DNA of 64,000 bases from NCBI GenBank assembly GCA_017504165.1, contig JAFVRR010000011.1:62001-126000 (forward strand), written 5' to 3'. Shown piece by piece: positions 10,031-18,081 of the stretch (position 1 is the stretch's first letter; the number at the start of each line of letters is the position of its first letter). The position numbers were made by a program, and so were the translations under genes. The notes under the pieces were generated by a model that saw only the letters and a list, made by a program, of their open reading frames with translations, did not search any database and was not told the DNA's origin. The DNA is from Clostridia bacterium. Lineage in GTDB: Bacteria > Bacillota > Clostridia > Christensenellales > Borkfalkiaceae.

Positions 10031-10060
10031 AAAAGTGGCGTATTATAGCGCCACTTTTTA
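10031..10060 (+). terminator. Rho-independent terminator after ABC exporter operon
   Basis: AAAAGTGGCG pairs with CGCCACTTTT around an 8-base loop, followed by TTAA. Confidence 0.85.
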
Positions 10061-10134
10061 AATTAATTTTTTAAAAGAATATCTTAAACGGTGTACAAAT
10101 TAAAATATTTGTGCTAAAATATAAAAAGTTAAAT

Positions 10135-10223
10135 GGAAGTGTATCGAAGTGGTCATAACGGCCCTGACTCGAAATCAGGTATACGGCAACGTATCGTGGG
10201 TTCGAATCCCACCGCTTCCGCCA
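10135..10223 (+). tRNA. tRNA-Ser(CGA)
   Basis: An 89-nt cloverleaf with encoded CCA. Acceptor GGAAGTG pairs with CGCTTCC (one G-T), discriminator G; anticodon stem CTGA/TCAG region with anticodon CGA; long variable arm GTATACGGCAACGTATC typical of class II tRNA; T loop TTCGAAT. A terminator follows 6 bases after CCA. Confidence 0.95.
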
Positions 10224-10228
10224 CACTA

Positions 10229-10255
10229 ACGCACCAACAATGTTGGTGCGTTTTT
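10229..10255 (+). terminator. Terminator after tRNA-Ser
   Basis: ACGCACCAAC pairs with GTTGGTGCGT, followed by TTTT. Confidence 0.85.
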
Positions 10256-10375
10256 ACGTGTGGCGTTGCTTGTGGTATTCGAACCAAGGTTCGACCGCTA
10301 AGCCGCGGCGGCTAACCCCTCGCAAACAAGTTTGCCTTCCCCTTAAAAAGGGGCAGAAACCCACCGCTTCCGCCA
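10256..10375 (+). repeat. tRNA-tail-bounded intergenic element ending in a copy of the tRNA-Ser 3' end
   Basis: No coding gene is credible here. The last 16 bases (10360-10375) exactly repeat the final 16 bases of tRNA-Ser (10208-10223), that is tRNA positions 61-76 from the 3' strand of the T stem through CCA. The preceding 46 bases (10314-10359) hold two hairpins (GCAAAC/GTTTGC-like and CCCCTT/AAGGGG) and match, with few differences, the segment before the displaced tRNA-Leu tail at 30135-30182. The region 10283-10313 adds further short inverted repeats (GAACC/GGTTC). Either a mini-element integrated at the T loop or a scar of one. Confidence 0.75.
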
Positions 10376-10379
10376 AAGC

Positions 10380-10408
10380 AAAAACGGTAGGTTTTCCTAC
10401 CGTTTTTG
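10380..10408 (+). terminator. Terminator after displaced tRNA-Ser tail
   Basis: AAAAACGGTAGG pairs with CCTACCGTTTTT around TTTT. It repeats the arrangement CCA-then-terminator found after the real tRNA. Confidence 0.85.
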
Positions 10409-10450
10409 TATTATACAGTTAAAGTGGGATTCTCACCCAAGGGTTTTGCC

Positions 10451-10479
10451 TTGATTAATTTACGATAGTGTGATATAAT
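10451..10479 (+). promoter_or_regulatory. Promoter for the lipoprotein gene at 10533
   Basis: TTGATT at 10451-10456, 17 bases, TATAAT at 10474-10479. Confidence 0.7.
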
Positions 10480-10532
10480 AAATTTACTAATATATATTAT
10501 TATATTCAAATTTAGTATTGGTGGAGTAATTA

Positions 10533-11918
10533 ATGAAGAGAATATATTTAATTACAATTTCAATAATTTTTATTTGTTTAATTTCTTCTTGCTCGTGCAG
10601 TATTATTAAAGAGAAAAATTATACCCCTAATCCTAGCGATTACGTTGAATGGGATGGTAATTATTTCTATTATGATAATTTTAGATGTGCTACAGATTTA
10701 ACTGTTGAAGAGCAGTATATTAAAAAAATTTCTTACAATGAAACAAACTACTATATTTACGATGTATATCATTCTATTTATAAAGAAGATAAACTATATA
10801 TGACTTTTTCTACCAAAGTTCGTTTGGATGAGGATATAATGATATGCTATGCGTATATGATATATTCTTTACAAAATAATAAGGTTGAGTATTTATATAT
10901 ACAAAACCCCGCTGGAGACGTTTACAAAAACTATATATCTAAAATACTTGAAATTAGTGATGATTACGTAATTTTTCAAGGTGGTGGAAAGTTATCTAAA
11001 TTAGATTTAACAACAAATGAAATACAATCTATTGATTGTACTAGTTACGACGTTAAATATGATTATGCAGTTATTCAAAAGGATAATAAATTATTAGCGT
11101 CAAACTTAAAAACTTTTGATTTTAAGTTGATTACGACTATACCTAACGACACCTTAGGATTTGACTATTACATTCAAAATATTAATGGGAAGATTTTTGT
11201 GCAAATAATAGACCAATCTAGTGTGACAATAGATGGAAAACTTATAGGCGTAAGTAGTTTAACTTATTATGATTTAGAAGAAAAAGTTTTTTATGAAGTG
11301 GTTAAATTTGAAGATAATAAGTTCTTATCAATAAATAAAAATAATACAAGTATTTTTATTTTAGGTGAGCAAAAGTGGATAGAGTATAATGGATATAGTC
11401 CGGGAGATGAACACCTTGAATACAAACTATTCGTAGATAATAATATTTTATATACTGTAACTTTTAACGAAAGCGTTGGGGTTAATCTTAAAGAACTTTA
11501 TGTTTTTAATGAAAATGAAGAATATCAAATCTATCAGTTTGAAAATAATATTATCCACTTAAATAAAAGAATATTAAATAAGCCTAAAAATCATAAATAT
11601 ATCAATAGAATAGATTTTTCAAAAGAATATTTTGATATTGCAAAATTACGGCTATTAAATAAAGAAGAGCATGATTACGATGATAGAATAATTATTGCAA
11701 AATATGCTAACGTTGTATACTATATTGAAACAAAAAGAGAAAAAGCAGGTTTTATGGCTCAAGATAATATACATTATTATCTTTATCGGTTTGACACAGA
11801 AACGAAAGAAAAAGGATTATTGTACTATTCAGAAAATTTAATTAGTCCACCTATATTTAATAAATATATTACTGACAATAAAAGAAATAATATTGATATA
11901 TTAGTTAAAAAAGATTAA
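10533..11918 (+). CDS. Uncharacterised lipoprotein
   Basis: I do not recognise a family. The 461-residue product begins with a lipoprotein signal (hydrophobic residues ~4-18, then LISSC), so it should be exported and lipid-anchored. The rest is rich in Tyr, Asn, Asp and Ile with alternating short hydrophobic strands and repeated patterns such as YYDLEEK, YVIFQGGGKLSKLDL and LYRFDTETKEKG, which suggests a beta-propeller-like sensor or binding domain; this is inference only. The start has GGTGGAG upstream of ATG. It stands alone with its own promoter next to the tRNA-Ser element. Codons such as GAT-G and AAT-G, uncommon in neighbouring core genes, hint at acquired DNA. Confidence 0.7.
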   Translation: MKRIYLITISIIFICLISSCSCSIIKEKNYTPNPSDYVEWDGNYFYYDNFRCATDLTVEEQYIKKISYNETNYYIYDVYHSIYKEDKLYMTFSTKVRLDEDIMICYAYMIYSLQNNKVEYLYIQNPAGDVYKNYISKILEISDDYVIFQGGGKLSKLDLTTNEIQSIDCTSYDVKYDYAVIQKDNKLLASNLKTFDFKLITTIPNDTLGFDYYIQNINGKIFVQIIDQSSVTIDGKLIGVSSLTYYDLEEKVFYEVVKFEDNKFLSINKNNTSIFILGEQKWIEYNGYSPGDEHLEYKLFVDNNILYTVTFNESVGVNLKELYVFNENEEYQIYQFENNIIHLNKRILNKPKNHKYINRIDFSKEYFDIAKLRLLNKEEHDYDDRIIIAKYANVVYYIETKREKAGFMAQDNIHYYLYRFDTETKEKGLLYYSENLISPPIFNKYITDNKRNNIDILVKKD

Positions 11919-11944
11919 TTAGAAGTTATTGTTTTATATATAAA

Positions 11945-11973
11945 TTGACAAAACAACCAATTTGGTATATAAT
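11945..11973 (+). promoter_or_regulatory. Consensus promoter for the RCK channel gene
   Basis: TTGACA at 11945-11950, 17 bases, TATAAT at 11968-11973. Confidence 0.85.
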
Positions 11974-12060
11974 CTAATAATTATAATTATTAAAAATATA
12001 TATTAAATTTATTTATACGTATGATTTTAGTTTGAAAACCTAATGAAAAGGAGACCTAAA

Positions 12061-14166
12061 GTGAAAAGGAAAATTAAAGAATGGTTTAGTATTCAACTTG
12101 TTAAAAACCCGGGTAGAATGGTCCTTGCGGCAATTTTAATTTTAAACATATTATTGTTTTTAATTTCCGCGCTCGTAATTAGCGCGTTTGCGTTACAAGG
12201 CACAGAGAAAATGAGTTTCGTTGAGGCGGCATTCTGTACTATCACCATGATTTTAGATGCGGGTTGTATTCAGTTTGTTATTGCCGATATTGGCGAATCG
12301 GGCGTGTTTATTACAATTTTTTGCTTAATTATTGTAATACTTGGCATGATATTATTTACCGGCGCGGTAGTCGGCTATATTACTAACTATATCTCTAGTT
12401 TTATAGAAAATGCAAATACGGGTAAAAGAAAATTAAACCTTAATAACCATTTTGTAATTTTAAACTGGAATAGTAGGGCGTCTGAAATTGTTAACGATAT
12501 GCTCTATAGTGAAGAAAAGCAAAAAGTGGTTGTTTTAGTGCAGTCTAGAAAAGCGGAAATTGAAAAGGAAATTGAAGAAAGATTAAGCGACACTATTAAC
12601 CGTGAAAATCGTTTAGTTTTTAAAAAATACGCTTCGTTACCTTTCTTTGCACGCCAAATTGCAATATATAAAAATAGATTTAAACGTAATTTAGTTGTAA
12701 TTGTGCGTGAAGGCGACGTTTTCTCTTCTAAACAACTTAACGATATCTCTTTAAGTCAAGCACGCGCCGTTATTATTTTAGGTAACGACTTAAATAATAG
12801 TATTTGCAAGTTTGAGCAAATTGAAAGGGCGGAAGAAATGACTAAAGGTAATTCTCAAACCATTAAGACCTTAATGCAAGTTTCCGATATTACCGCTGAT
12901 GAAAATTCTGCCGATAATCAAAAAATTGTAGTAGAAATTACTGATACTTGGACACTTGAATTAGTTCAAAAAATTATAGAGGCAAAGCAAGTAGACGGCA
13001 AATGCAATATCGTACCAGTTAAGGTTAACGAAGTGCTTGGTCAAATTCTTTCACAATTTTGTTTAATGCCTGAACTTAACTCTGTGTATAGCGAATTGTT
13101 TTCTAATAAGGGTGCAGAATTCCACTCTGTACCATATCACAAAGAAGACGAGATTACTTTCGTTAAAGAGTATTTAAAAAATCACAACTATGCAATACCT
13201 ATAACTACAATGGAAAACAACAAGGGCACTTACGCCTTTTACGTTGCAGACAGCGATAAAGATATTCGCAAAAAATCTGTTATTCCACCTTTAAATTATT
13301 CCGTTTCATTAAAGCAAAACTATTGGATTGAAAGGAAAAACGTTGTAATTTTAGGTCACAATAGTAGAAGTAAGTATATTATGGCAGGGTTTGAGGCTTT
13401 TAGTAGAGAGTGGAGAAAAGAAGGTGAAGAAATCGTTAGAATTGTAGTTATTGACGATAAGAAGAACCTTGAAAAAATGAACTACTATAAAGATTATCCT
13501 TTCGTTATCAAAACGGTTGAAGCGGATATTTATAATAGGGAACTTATTTGCTCTACTATTGATGATTTCGTATCTCACAACGAAACGGATACCAGCGTAC
13601 TTATCCTTTCAGATGATACGGCGTTAAATGAAGATATTGATGCAAGCGCACTTGCAAATTTAGTTTACGTAAGAGATATCGTTGCAAATAAGGTTAAAGA
13701 AAACCCTGACTTTGACGTTGAAAGTATTGACGTTATTGTTGAAATTATCGACCCTAAACATCACGACATAGTTAATAGTTATAGCGTTAATAACGTAGTT
13801 ATTAGTAACAGATACATAAGTAAAATGATTACTCAAATTAGCGAATACGAGGCCTTATTCGATTTCTATAACGATATTTTATCTTACGATGAAGAAGGCG
13901 CTGAAGAATACGATAGTAAAGAAGTATACGTTAAAAAAGTTAAAAGATATTTTGATGAAATTCCTAAAGAAACTACTGCCGACCAATTAATCCGTGCCGT
14001 ATACGAAGCGTCTTTAGATGAAGAGAGAATGGGCGTTTCTAACCCAACAATCGTATTAGGTTACGTAAAACCGGGTGGCATAGTTAAAATTTTTGGTGGA
14101 GATTTAACGCAAATAAAAGTAAGTTTAGATGAAAAAGATAAGTTAATTTTATTTAGCGCACACTAA
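12061..14166 (+). CDS. CASTOR/POLLUX-like ion channel with RCK (TrkA-N) domains
   Basis: A ~701-residue membrane channel. Near the N-terminus are one membrane helix (MVLAAILILNILLFLISALV), a pore-like segment (EAAFCTITMILDAGC) and a second helix (ITIFCLIIVILGMILF), followed by a Rossmann/RCK module starting HFVILNWNSRASEIV and a second one starting KNVVILGHNSRSKYI. This layout matches CASTOR/POLLUX channels. The pore loop lacks the TVGYG potassium filter. I prefer GTG 12061 over the in-frame ATG at 12043 because AAAAGGAG (12046-12053) sits 7 bases before the GTG, whereas nothing precedes the ATG; that ATG would add MKRRPK. Transported ion and ligand are not deducible. Confidence 0.85.
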   Translation: MKRKIKEWFSIQLVKNPGRMVLAAILILNILLFLISALVISAFALQGTEKMSFVEAAFCTITMILDAGCIQFVIADIGESGVFITIFCLIIVILGMILFTGAVVGYITNYISSFIENANTGKRKLNLNNHFVILNWNSRASEIVNDMLYSEEKQKVVVLVQSRKAEIEKEIEERLSDTINRENRLVFKKYASLPFFARQIAIYKNRFKRNLVVIVREGDVFSSKQLNDISLSQARAVIILGNDLNNSICKFEQIERAEEMTKGNSQTIKTLMQVSDITADENSADNQKIVVEITDTWTLELVQKIIEAKQVDGKCNIVPVKVNEVLGQILSQFCLMPELNSVYSELFSNKGAEFHSVPYHKEDEITFVKEYLKNHNYAIPITTMENNKGTYAFYVADSDKDIRKKSVIPPLNYSVSLKQNYWIERKNVVILGHNSRSKYIMAGFEAFSREWRKEGEEIVRIVVIDDKKNLEKMNYYKDYPFVIKTVEADIYNRELICSTIDDFVSHNETDTSVLILSDDTALNEDIDASALANLVYVRDIVANKVKENPDFDVESIDVIVEIIDPKHHDIVNSYSVNNVVISNRYISKMITQISEYEALFDFYNDILSYDEEGAEEYDSKEVYVKKVKRYFDEIPKETTADQLIRAVYEASLDEERMGVSNPTIVLGYVKPGGIVKIFGGDLTQIKVSLDEKDKLILFSAH

Positions 14167-14171
14167 AATTA

Positions 14172-14206
14172 AATATTAAAAAAGAGCAGTTTAAACTGCT
14201 CTTTTA
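14172..14206. repeat. 35-bp terminator repeat, left copy
   Basis: Exact copy of 17114-17148. Its core GAGCAGTTTAAACTGCTC is a perfect palindrome flanked by A and T runs, so it terminates transcription in both directions; here it closes the RCK channel gene. Together the copies bracket the zinc-ribbon nuclease gene. Confidence 0.9.
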
Positions 14207-14262
14207 TTTATGTAAAGTTCAGATTTGTTGTGTAAAAAAACACAATAAAAGTTTAGTTACTA

Positions 14263-14291
14263 TTGAAATTTAATATAAAATAATATATAAT
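14263..14291 (+). promoter_or_regulatory. Promoter of the zinc-ribbon nuclease gene
   Basis: TTGAAA at 14263-14268, 17 bases, TATAAT at 14286-14291. The -10 ends only 9 bases before ATG 14301 and there is no Shine-Dalgarno, so the transcript should be leaderless or nearly so. Confidence 0.7.
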
Positions 14292-14300
14292 GTTTTTAAT

Positions 14301-17102
14301 ATGGATAAAAGACAGGTTTATTTATCAAAGAACCACAAAATCGACAATAAAAAATATGTTATTAATAATTCAACACTGATGGAGGAATGGGATTATATTA
14401 TAAATAATAATTTAGGTTATGATCCCAAAACCATATTACATTCATCAAGTAATAAGGTATGGTGGAAGTGTAAAGAAGGACACAGTTGGGAAGATTCTCC
14501 ATATCGTAGAAGTAAAGGTAGTGGATGCCCAATTTGTGCAAAAGAAAAACGTCGTATTTCACATTCTAAAAATTGGATAATAAAAAAAGGTTCTCTTTTT
14601 GATAATAATCCAACATTAGCAAAAGAGTGGCATCCGACTAAAAATGGGGCTTTGAAATTCACTGAAATAACAGTAAGTAATGCTAAAAAAGTATGGTGGC
14701 TTTGTGGTAAAGGTCATGAATGGCAAGCAGTTATTAGTAGTAGGAATCATGGTGCTGGTTGCCCAATTTGTTCTGGGCATAAAATTCTTGTTGGATATAA
14801 TGATTTAGCAACTGTTAATCATGAATTAGCCAAAGAATGGCATCCATCTAAAAATGGAAATTTACAAGCAAAAGATGTTACGATTAATTGTGGTAAAAGG
14901 GTGTGGTGGCTTTGTTCTAAAGGACATGAATGGCAAACTGCTATTTGTAACAGGAGTAGAGGATCAAATTGCCCAATTTGTTCAGGTCATAAAATTCTTG
15001 TTGGATATAACGATTTAGCAACATTAAATCCTCAATTAGCCAGTGAATGGCATCCAACCAAAAACAATATTTTGTCATCTAAAGACGTGACGATATATTC
15101 AAATAAAAAGGTGTGGTGGAAATGTGAGAAAGGGCATGAGTGGCAAGCATCGGTTAGTAATCGCAGTTATGGAAGAAGATGTCCTAAATGTTTTGGGGAA
15201 ACCAAAACAAGTTTTCCAGAACAAGCAATGTTCTTTTATTTTTCTAAATTAACAACGGCGTATAATCGTTATATGTTAAATTCTAAAACCGAAATAGATG
15301 TGTATTTACCAGAATATAAAATTGGCATTGAGTATGATGGCTGGTATTTTCATAAAGGAGAAAATGCTAAGAAAAAGGAAATTAAAAAACGAGAAGTTTT
15401 AAGTAAAAACGGAATTAACCTATTTCGGTTAAAAGAAGTAAAAGACATCTCGACAATAAATGCGGACAATAATGTAATATATTTAAAATCTGGTCCTAAT
15501 GATGAAGAGTTAAAAATAGCTATTACAAATTTAATTTTTACTATAAATTCTTCTTGTGGTTTATCTTTTAATATTGATATTGATATTAGAAGAGATAGAA
15601 GTGCTATTTATGAATGCTACATACAAAACGAGAAAGAAAGGTCTTTAATTAATTTAAATTCTAAACTTGCATCTGAATGGCATCCTACTAAAAACGGTTT
15701 ATTAAAACCTGATTCTGTGACTGTATCTTCAAATAAAAAAGTTTGGTGGTTGTGTAGTAAAGGGCACGAATGGCAAGCAGTTATTAATAGTAGAAATCAA
15801 GGCGCAGGTTGCCCAATTTGTTCAGGACATAAAATTCTTGTTGGATATAACGATTTAGCAACATTAAATCCTCAATTAGCCAATGAATGGCACCCCACTA
15901 AAAATGATGGTTTATTACCTAATATGGTTACATTAAATTCTAATAGACGTATTTGGTGGGTATGTGAAAAAGGGCACGAATGGCAAACTCTAATAACTGA
16001 TAGGGTACGCGGTACAAATTGTCCAATATGTTCGAATAAAAAGGTTTTGATTGGATATAATGATTTAAAAACAAAAAATCCTAAACTTGCAAGTGAGTGG
16101 CACACTGATAAAAATGGTAAATTAACACCACAAGACGTAACTTCTGGCTCATCTAAATATGTTTGGTGGAAATGCAAAATGGGACACGAATGGAAGGCTG
16201 CTATTTCTAGCAGGAATATGGGATATAATTGTCCTTATTGTGCGGGGCAAAAGGGAATAATAGGTGTTAATGATTTAGAAACTAAAAATCCTAGTCTTGC
16301 GTCTGAATGGCATCCAACTAAAAATGGAGATTTAAAACCATCTAACTTCATGCCTGGTTCTAACAAAAAAGTTTGGTGGCTTGGTAAATGTGGCCATGAA
16401 TGGAGTGCGAGTATAGCAAGTAGAAATAGTGGTAGAGGTTGTCCTTATTGTTCAAGCCAAAAACTTTTAATAGGTTTTAATGATTTAGAAACTAAAAATC
16501 CTAGTCTTGCGTCTGAATGGCATCCAACTAAAAATGGAGATTTAAAACCATCTAACTTCATGCCTGGTTCTAACAAAAAAGTTTGGTGGCTTGGGAAATG
16601 CGGTCACGAATGGGAAAATGTTATAAACACAAGAAATGGTGGTAACGGTTGTCCTTATTGCTCCAGTGAAAAACTTTTAATAGGATTTAATGATTTAAAA
16701 ACAAAGAAACCCGAACTTGCAGCTGAATGGCATCCTACTAAAAATGGTGTTTTGAAATCATCTGATTTTATGCCTAATTCCAATAAAAAGGCATGGTGGA
16801 TTGGAAAATGTGGTCACGAGTGGGAATCGGTTATAAGTAGTAGAAGTCAAGGTGTTGGTTGTCCGTATTGTGCAGGGAAAAAGGTTTTGGTTGGTTTTAA
16901 TGATTTGGCAACTGTAAACCCAAAGCTAGCAAAAGAATGGCATCCAACGAAAAATATAGACGTTAAACCTACTGAAGTTAGTCGTGGTTCTAATAAAAAA
17001 GTGTGGTGGATTGGAATGTGTGGGCATGAATGGGTGGCTAGTGTAAATCAAAGAAGTTCTGGGAGGAATTGTCCTTATTGTGCTGGACAGAAAAAACTCT
17101 AA
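14301..17102 (+). CDS. Multi-zinc-ribbon protein with an embedded Vsr/DUF559-like nuclease domain
   Basis: 933 residues built from eleven ~70-residue repeats of the PF14311 (DUF4379) type: each has LAxEWHPTKNG, a KVWWxCxKGHEW block and a CPxC pair, giving CxxGH...CPxC-type metal sites. Four repeats (about residues 27-300) precede and seven (about 455-930) follow a nuclease-like domain at ~303-385 with FPEQ (305-308), EIDVYLPE (331-338) and IEYDG (343-347) followed by His351, matching the catalytic core of Vsr/DUF559 PD-(D/E)xK enzymes. Known members are poorly characterised; nucleic-acid cutting is inferred. From repeat 8 on (and in the last four), the first Cys pair changes form (WWLGKCGHEW). 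Codon use (AAT-G, GAT-G, GGT) differs from neighbours, and the gene sits between two identical terminators, suggesting transfer. Confidence 0.85.
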   Translation: MDKRQVYLSKNHKIDNKKYVINNSTLMEEWDYIINNNLGYDPKTILHSSSNKVWWKCKEGHSWEDSPYRRSKGSGCPICAKEKRRISHSKNWIIKKGSLFDNNPTLAKEWHPTKNGALKFTEITVSNAKKVWWLCGKGHEWQAVISSRNHGAGCPICSGHKILVGYNDLATVNHELAKEWHPSKNGNLQAKDVTINCGKRVWWLCSKGHEWQTAICNRSRGSNCPICSGHKILVGYNDLATLNPQLASEWHPTKNNILSSKDVTIYSNKKVWWKCEKGHEWQASVSNRSYGRRCPKCFGETKTSFPEQAMFFYFSKLTTAYNRYMLNSKTEIDVYLPEYKIGIEYDGWYFHKGENAKKKEIKKREVLSKNGINLFRLKEVKDISTINADNNVIYLKSGPNDEELKIAITNLIFTINSSCGLSFNIDIDIRRDRSAIYECYIQNEKERSLINLNSKLASEWHPTKNGLLKPDSVTVSSNKKVWWLCSKGHEWQAVINSRNQGAGCPICSGHKILVGYNDLATLNPQLANEWHPTKNDGLLPNMVTLNSNRRIWWVCEKGHEWQTLITDRVRGTNCPICSNKKVLIGYNDLKTKNPKLASEWHTDKNGKLTPQDVTSGSSKYVWWKCKMGHEWKAAISSRNMGYNCPYCAGQKGIIGVNDLETKNPSLASEWHPTKNGDLKPSNFMPGSNKKVWWLGKCGHEWSASIASRNSGRGCPYCSSQKLLIGFNDLETKNPSLASEWHPTKNGDLKPSNFMPGSNKKVWWLGKCGHEWENVINTRNGGNGCPYCSSEKLLIGFNDLKTKKPELAAEWHPTKNGVLKSSDFMPNSNKKAWWIGKCGHEWESVISSRSQGVGCPYCAGKKVLVGFNDLATVNPKLAKEWHPTKNIDVKPTEVSRGSNKKVWWIGMCGHEWVASVNQRSSGRNCPYCAGQKKL
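16268..16594 (+). repeat. Recent internal duplication in the zinc-ribbon gene
   Basis: Bases 16268-16384 recur unchanged at 16478-16594 (117 identical bases, 210-bp period), covering most of repeats 8 and 9. Such identity at synonymous sites points to recent unit duplication by slippage or unequal recombination. Confidence 0.85.
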
Positions 17103-17113
17103 ATTTATATTTT

Positions 17114-17148
17114 AATATTAAAAAAGAGCAGTTTAAACTGCTCTTTTA
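17114..17148. repeat. 35-bp terminator repeat, right copy
   Basis: Identical to 14172-14206. Here it closes the zinc-ribbon gene on the plus strand and the suf genes on the minus strand. Confidence 0.9.
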
Positions 17149-17157
17149 ATATGTGGT

Positions 17158-18081
17158 TTATTTTAAAAATCCGTTTACGATTTGCTCTTCGGCTTCCTTT
17201 TCGGTAAGACCTAAAGTCATAAGTTTTGTAAGTTGTTCGCCTGCAATTTTACCAATAGTTGCCTCGTGAATTAAACTTGCCTCTATATGGTTAGCATTAA
17301 TTTTTGGCTCGGCAGTAACTATGCCGTTATTCATAATTATCGCATCGCATTCCGTATGACCAGAACATTTGTTGTTGCCGTCTACAAGGGAAATAAAGCG
17401 TTGCCTTGAATTATCTTTAGCAATAGAACGAGAAATAACGTGCGCGGAAGAATTTTCGCCGTACAAATCAACGTAAAAGTCGGTATCGGCAAACTGAGTG
17501 CCGTGCGTCATAATGCTTTCTTTAATAATTAAAGTTGCATCTTTATCAAGTTTGGCAATAGTTTTTCTAACGGAAGAGTCAACCCCCTTAATTTGAGCGG
17601 TTTCCATTTCCATATATCCGCCTTCTGAAATTTCAATTTCGGTAGTAGGATTTAAAATCTTTTCGCCGTTGCCGTCGCCTTCGCCGTAGTGTTTTTCTAT
17701 ATATTTAATTTTGGCGTTTTTACCAACGTGGAAAGAGTGTATTCCAACGTGTTCAGACGCGTCTTTACCCGTGTTACAAATACCGCAACCAGCAACGATT
17801 ATAACGTCAGCACCTTCGCCGATATAAAAGTCGTTATAAACAAGGTCTTTAAGACCGCTTTTAGTTAAAATTACGGGGATATCAACTCTTTCGTTTTTAG
17901 TAAAAGGCTTAATTATAATATCAATGCCGTCTTTATCTTTTTTAGAAACGATATCAATGTTTGCACTAACGTTTCGGCTGTGTAGTTTGCCGTCCGTTCT
18001 AATATTATAAGCGCCGGTAGGTATACTTTCAATATCTGCAACTTGCTTTAATAAGTTCTTTTGAATTTCACTAAAACTCAT
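17158..18081 (-). CDS. SufB/SmsB-type Fe-S assembly scaffold protein
   Basis: A 307-residue SufB/SufD-family beta-helix protein, shorter than E. coli SufB (~495). The core GNNKCSGHTECDAIIMN and the C-terminal IHEATIGKIAGEQL with TEKEAEEQIVNGF are diagnostic; presence of the Cys in CSGH and the Glu in HEAT is SufB-like rather than SufD-like. With the adjacent ATPase gene it forms a two-gene system of the kind described as SMS (SmsCB), which builds Fe-S clusters without SufD, SufS or SufU next to it. The start ATGA overlaps the SufC stop by four bases. Terminated by the palindrome at 17114-17148. Confidence 0.88.
   Translation of the reverse strand: MSFSEIQKNLLKQVADIESIPTGAYNIRTDGKLHSRNVSANIDIVSKKDKDGIDIIIKPFTKNERVDIPVILTKSGLKDLVYNDFYIGEGADVIIVAGCGICNTGKDASEHVGIHSFHVGKNAKIKYIEKHYGEGDGNGEKILNPTTEIEISEGGYMEMETAQIKGVDSSVRKTIAKLDKDATLIIKESIMTHGTQFADTDFYVDLYGENSSAHVISRSIAKDNSRQRFISLVDGNNKCSGHTECDAIIMNNGIVTAEPKINANHIEASLIHEATIGKIAGEQLTKLMTLGLTEKEAEEQIVNGFLK

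Noticed and set aside
10133..10422. Short open frames over and after tRNA-Ser
   Set aside because: They run through the tRNA, its terminator and the repeat element, have no Shine-Dalgarno and no family likeness.
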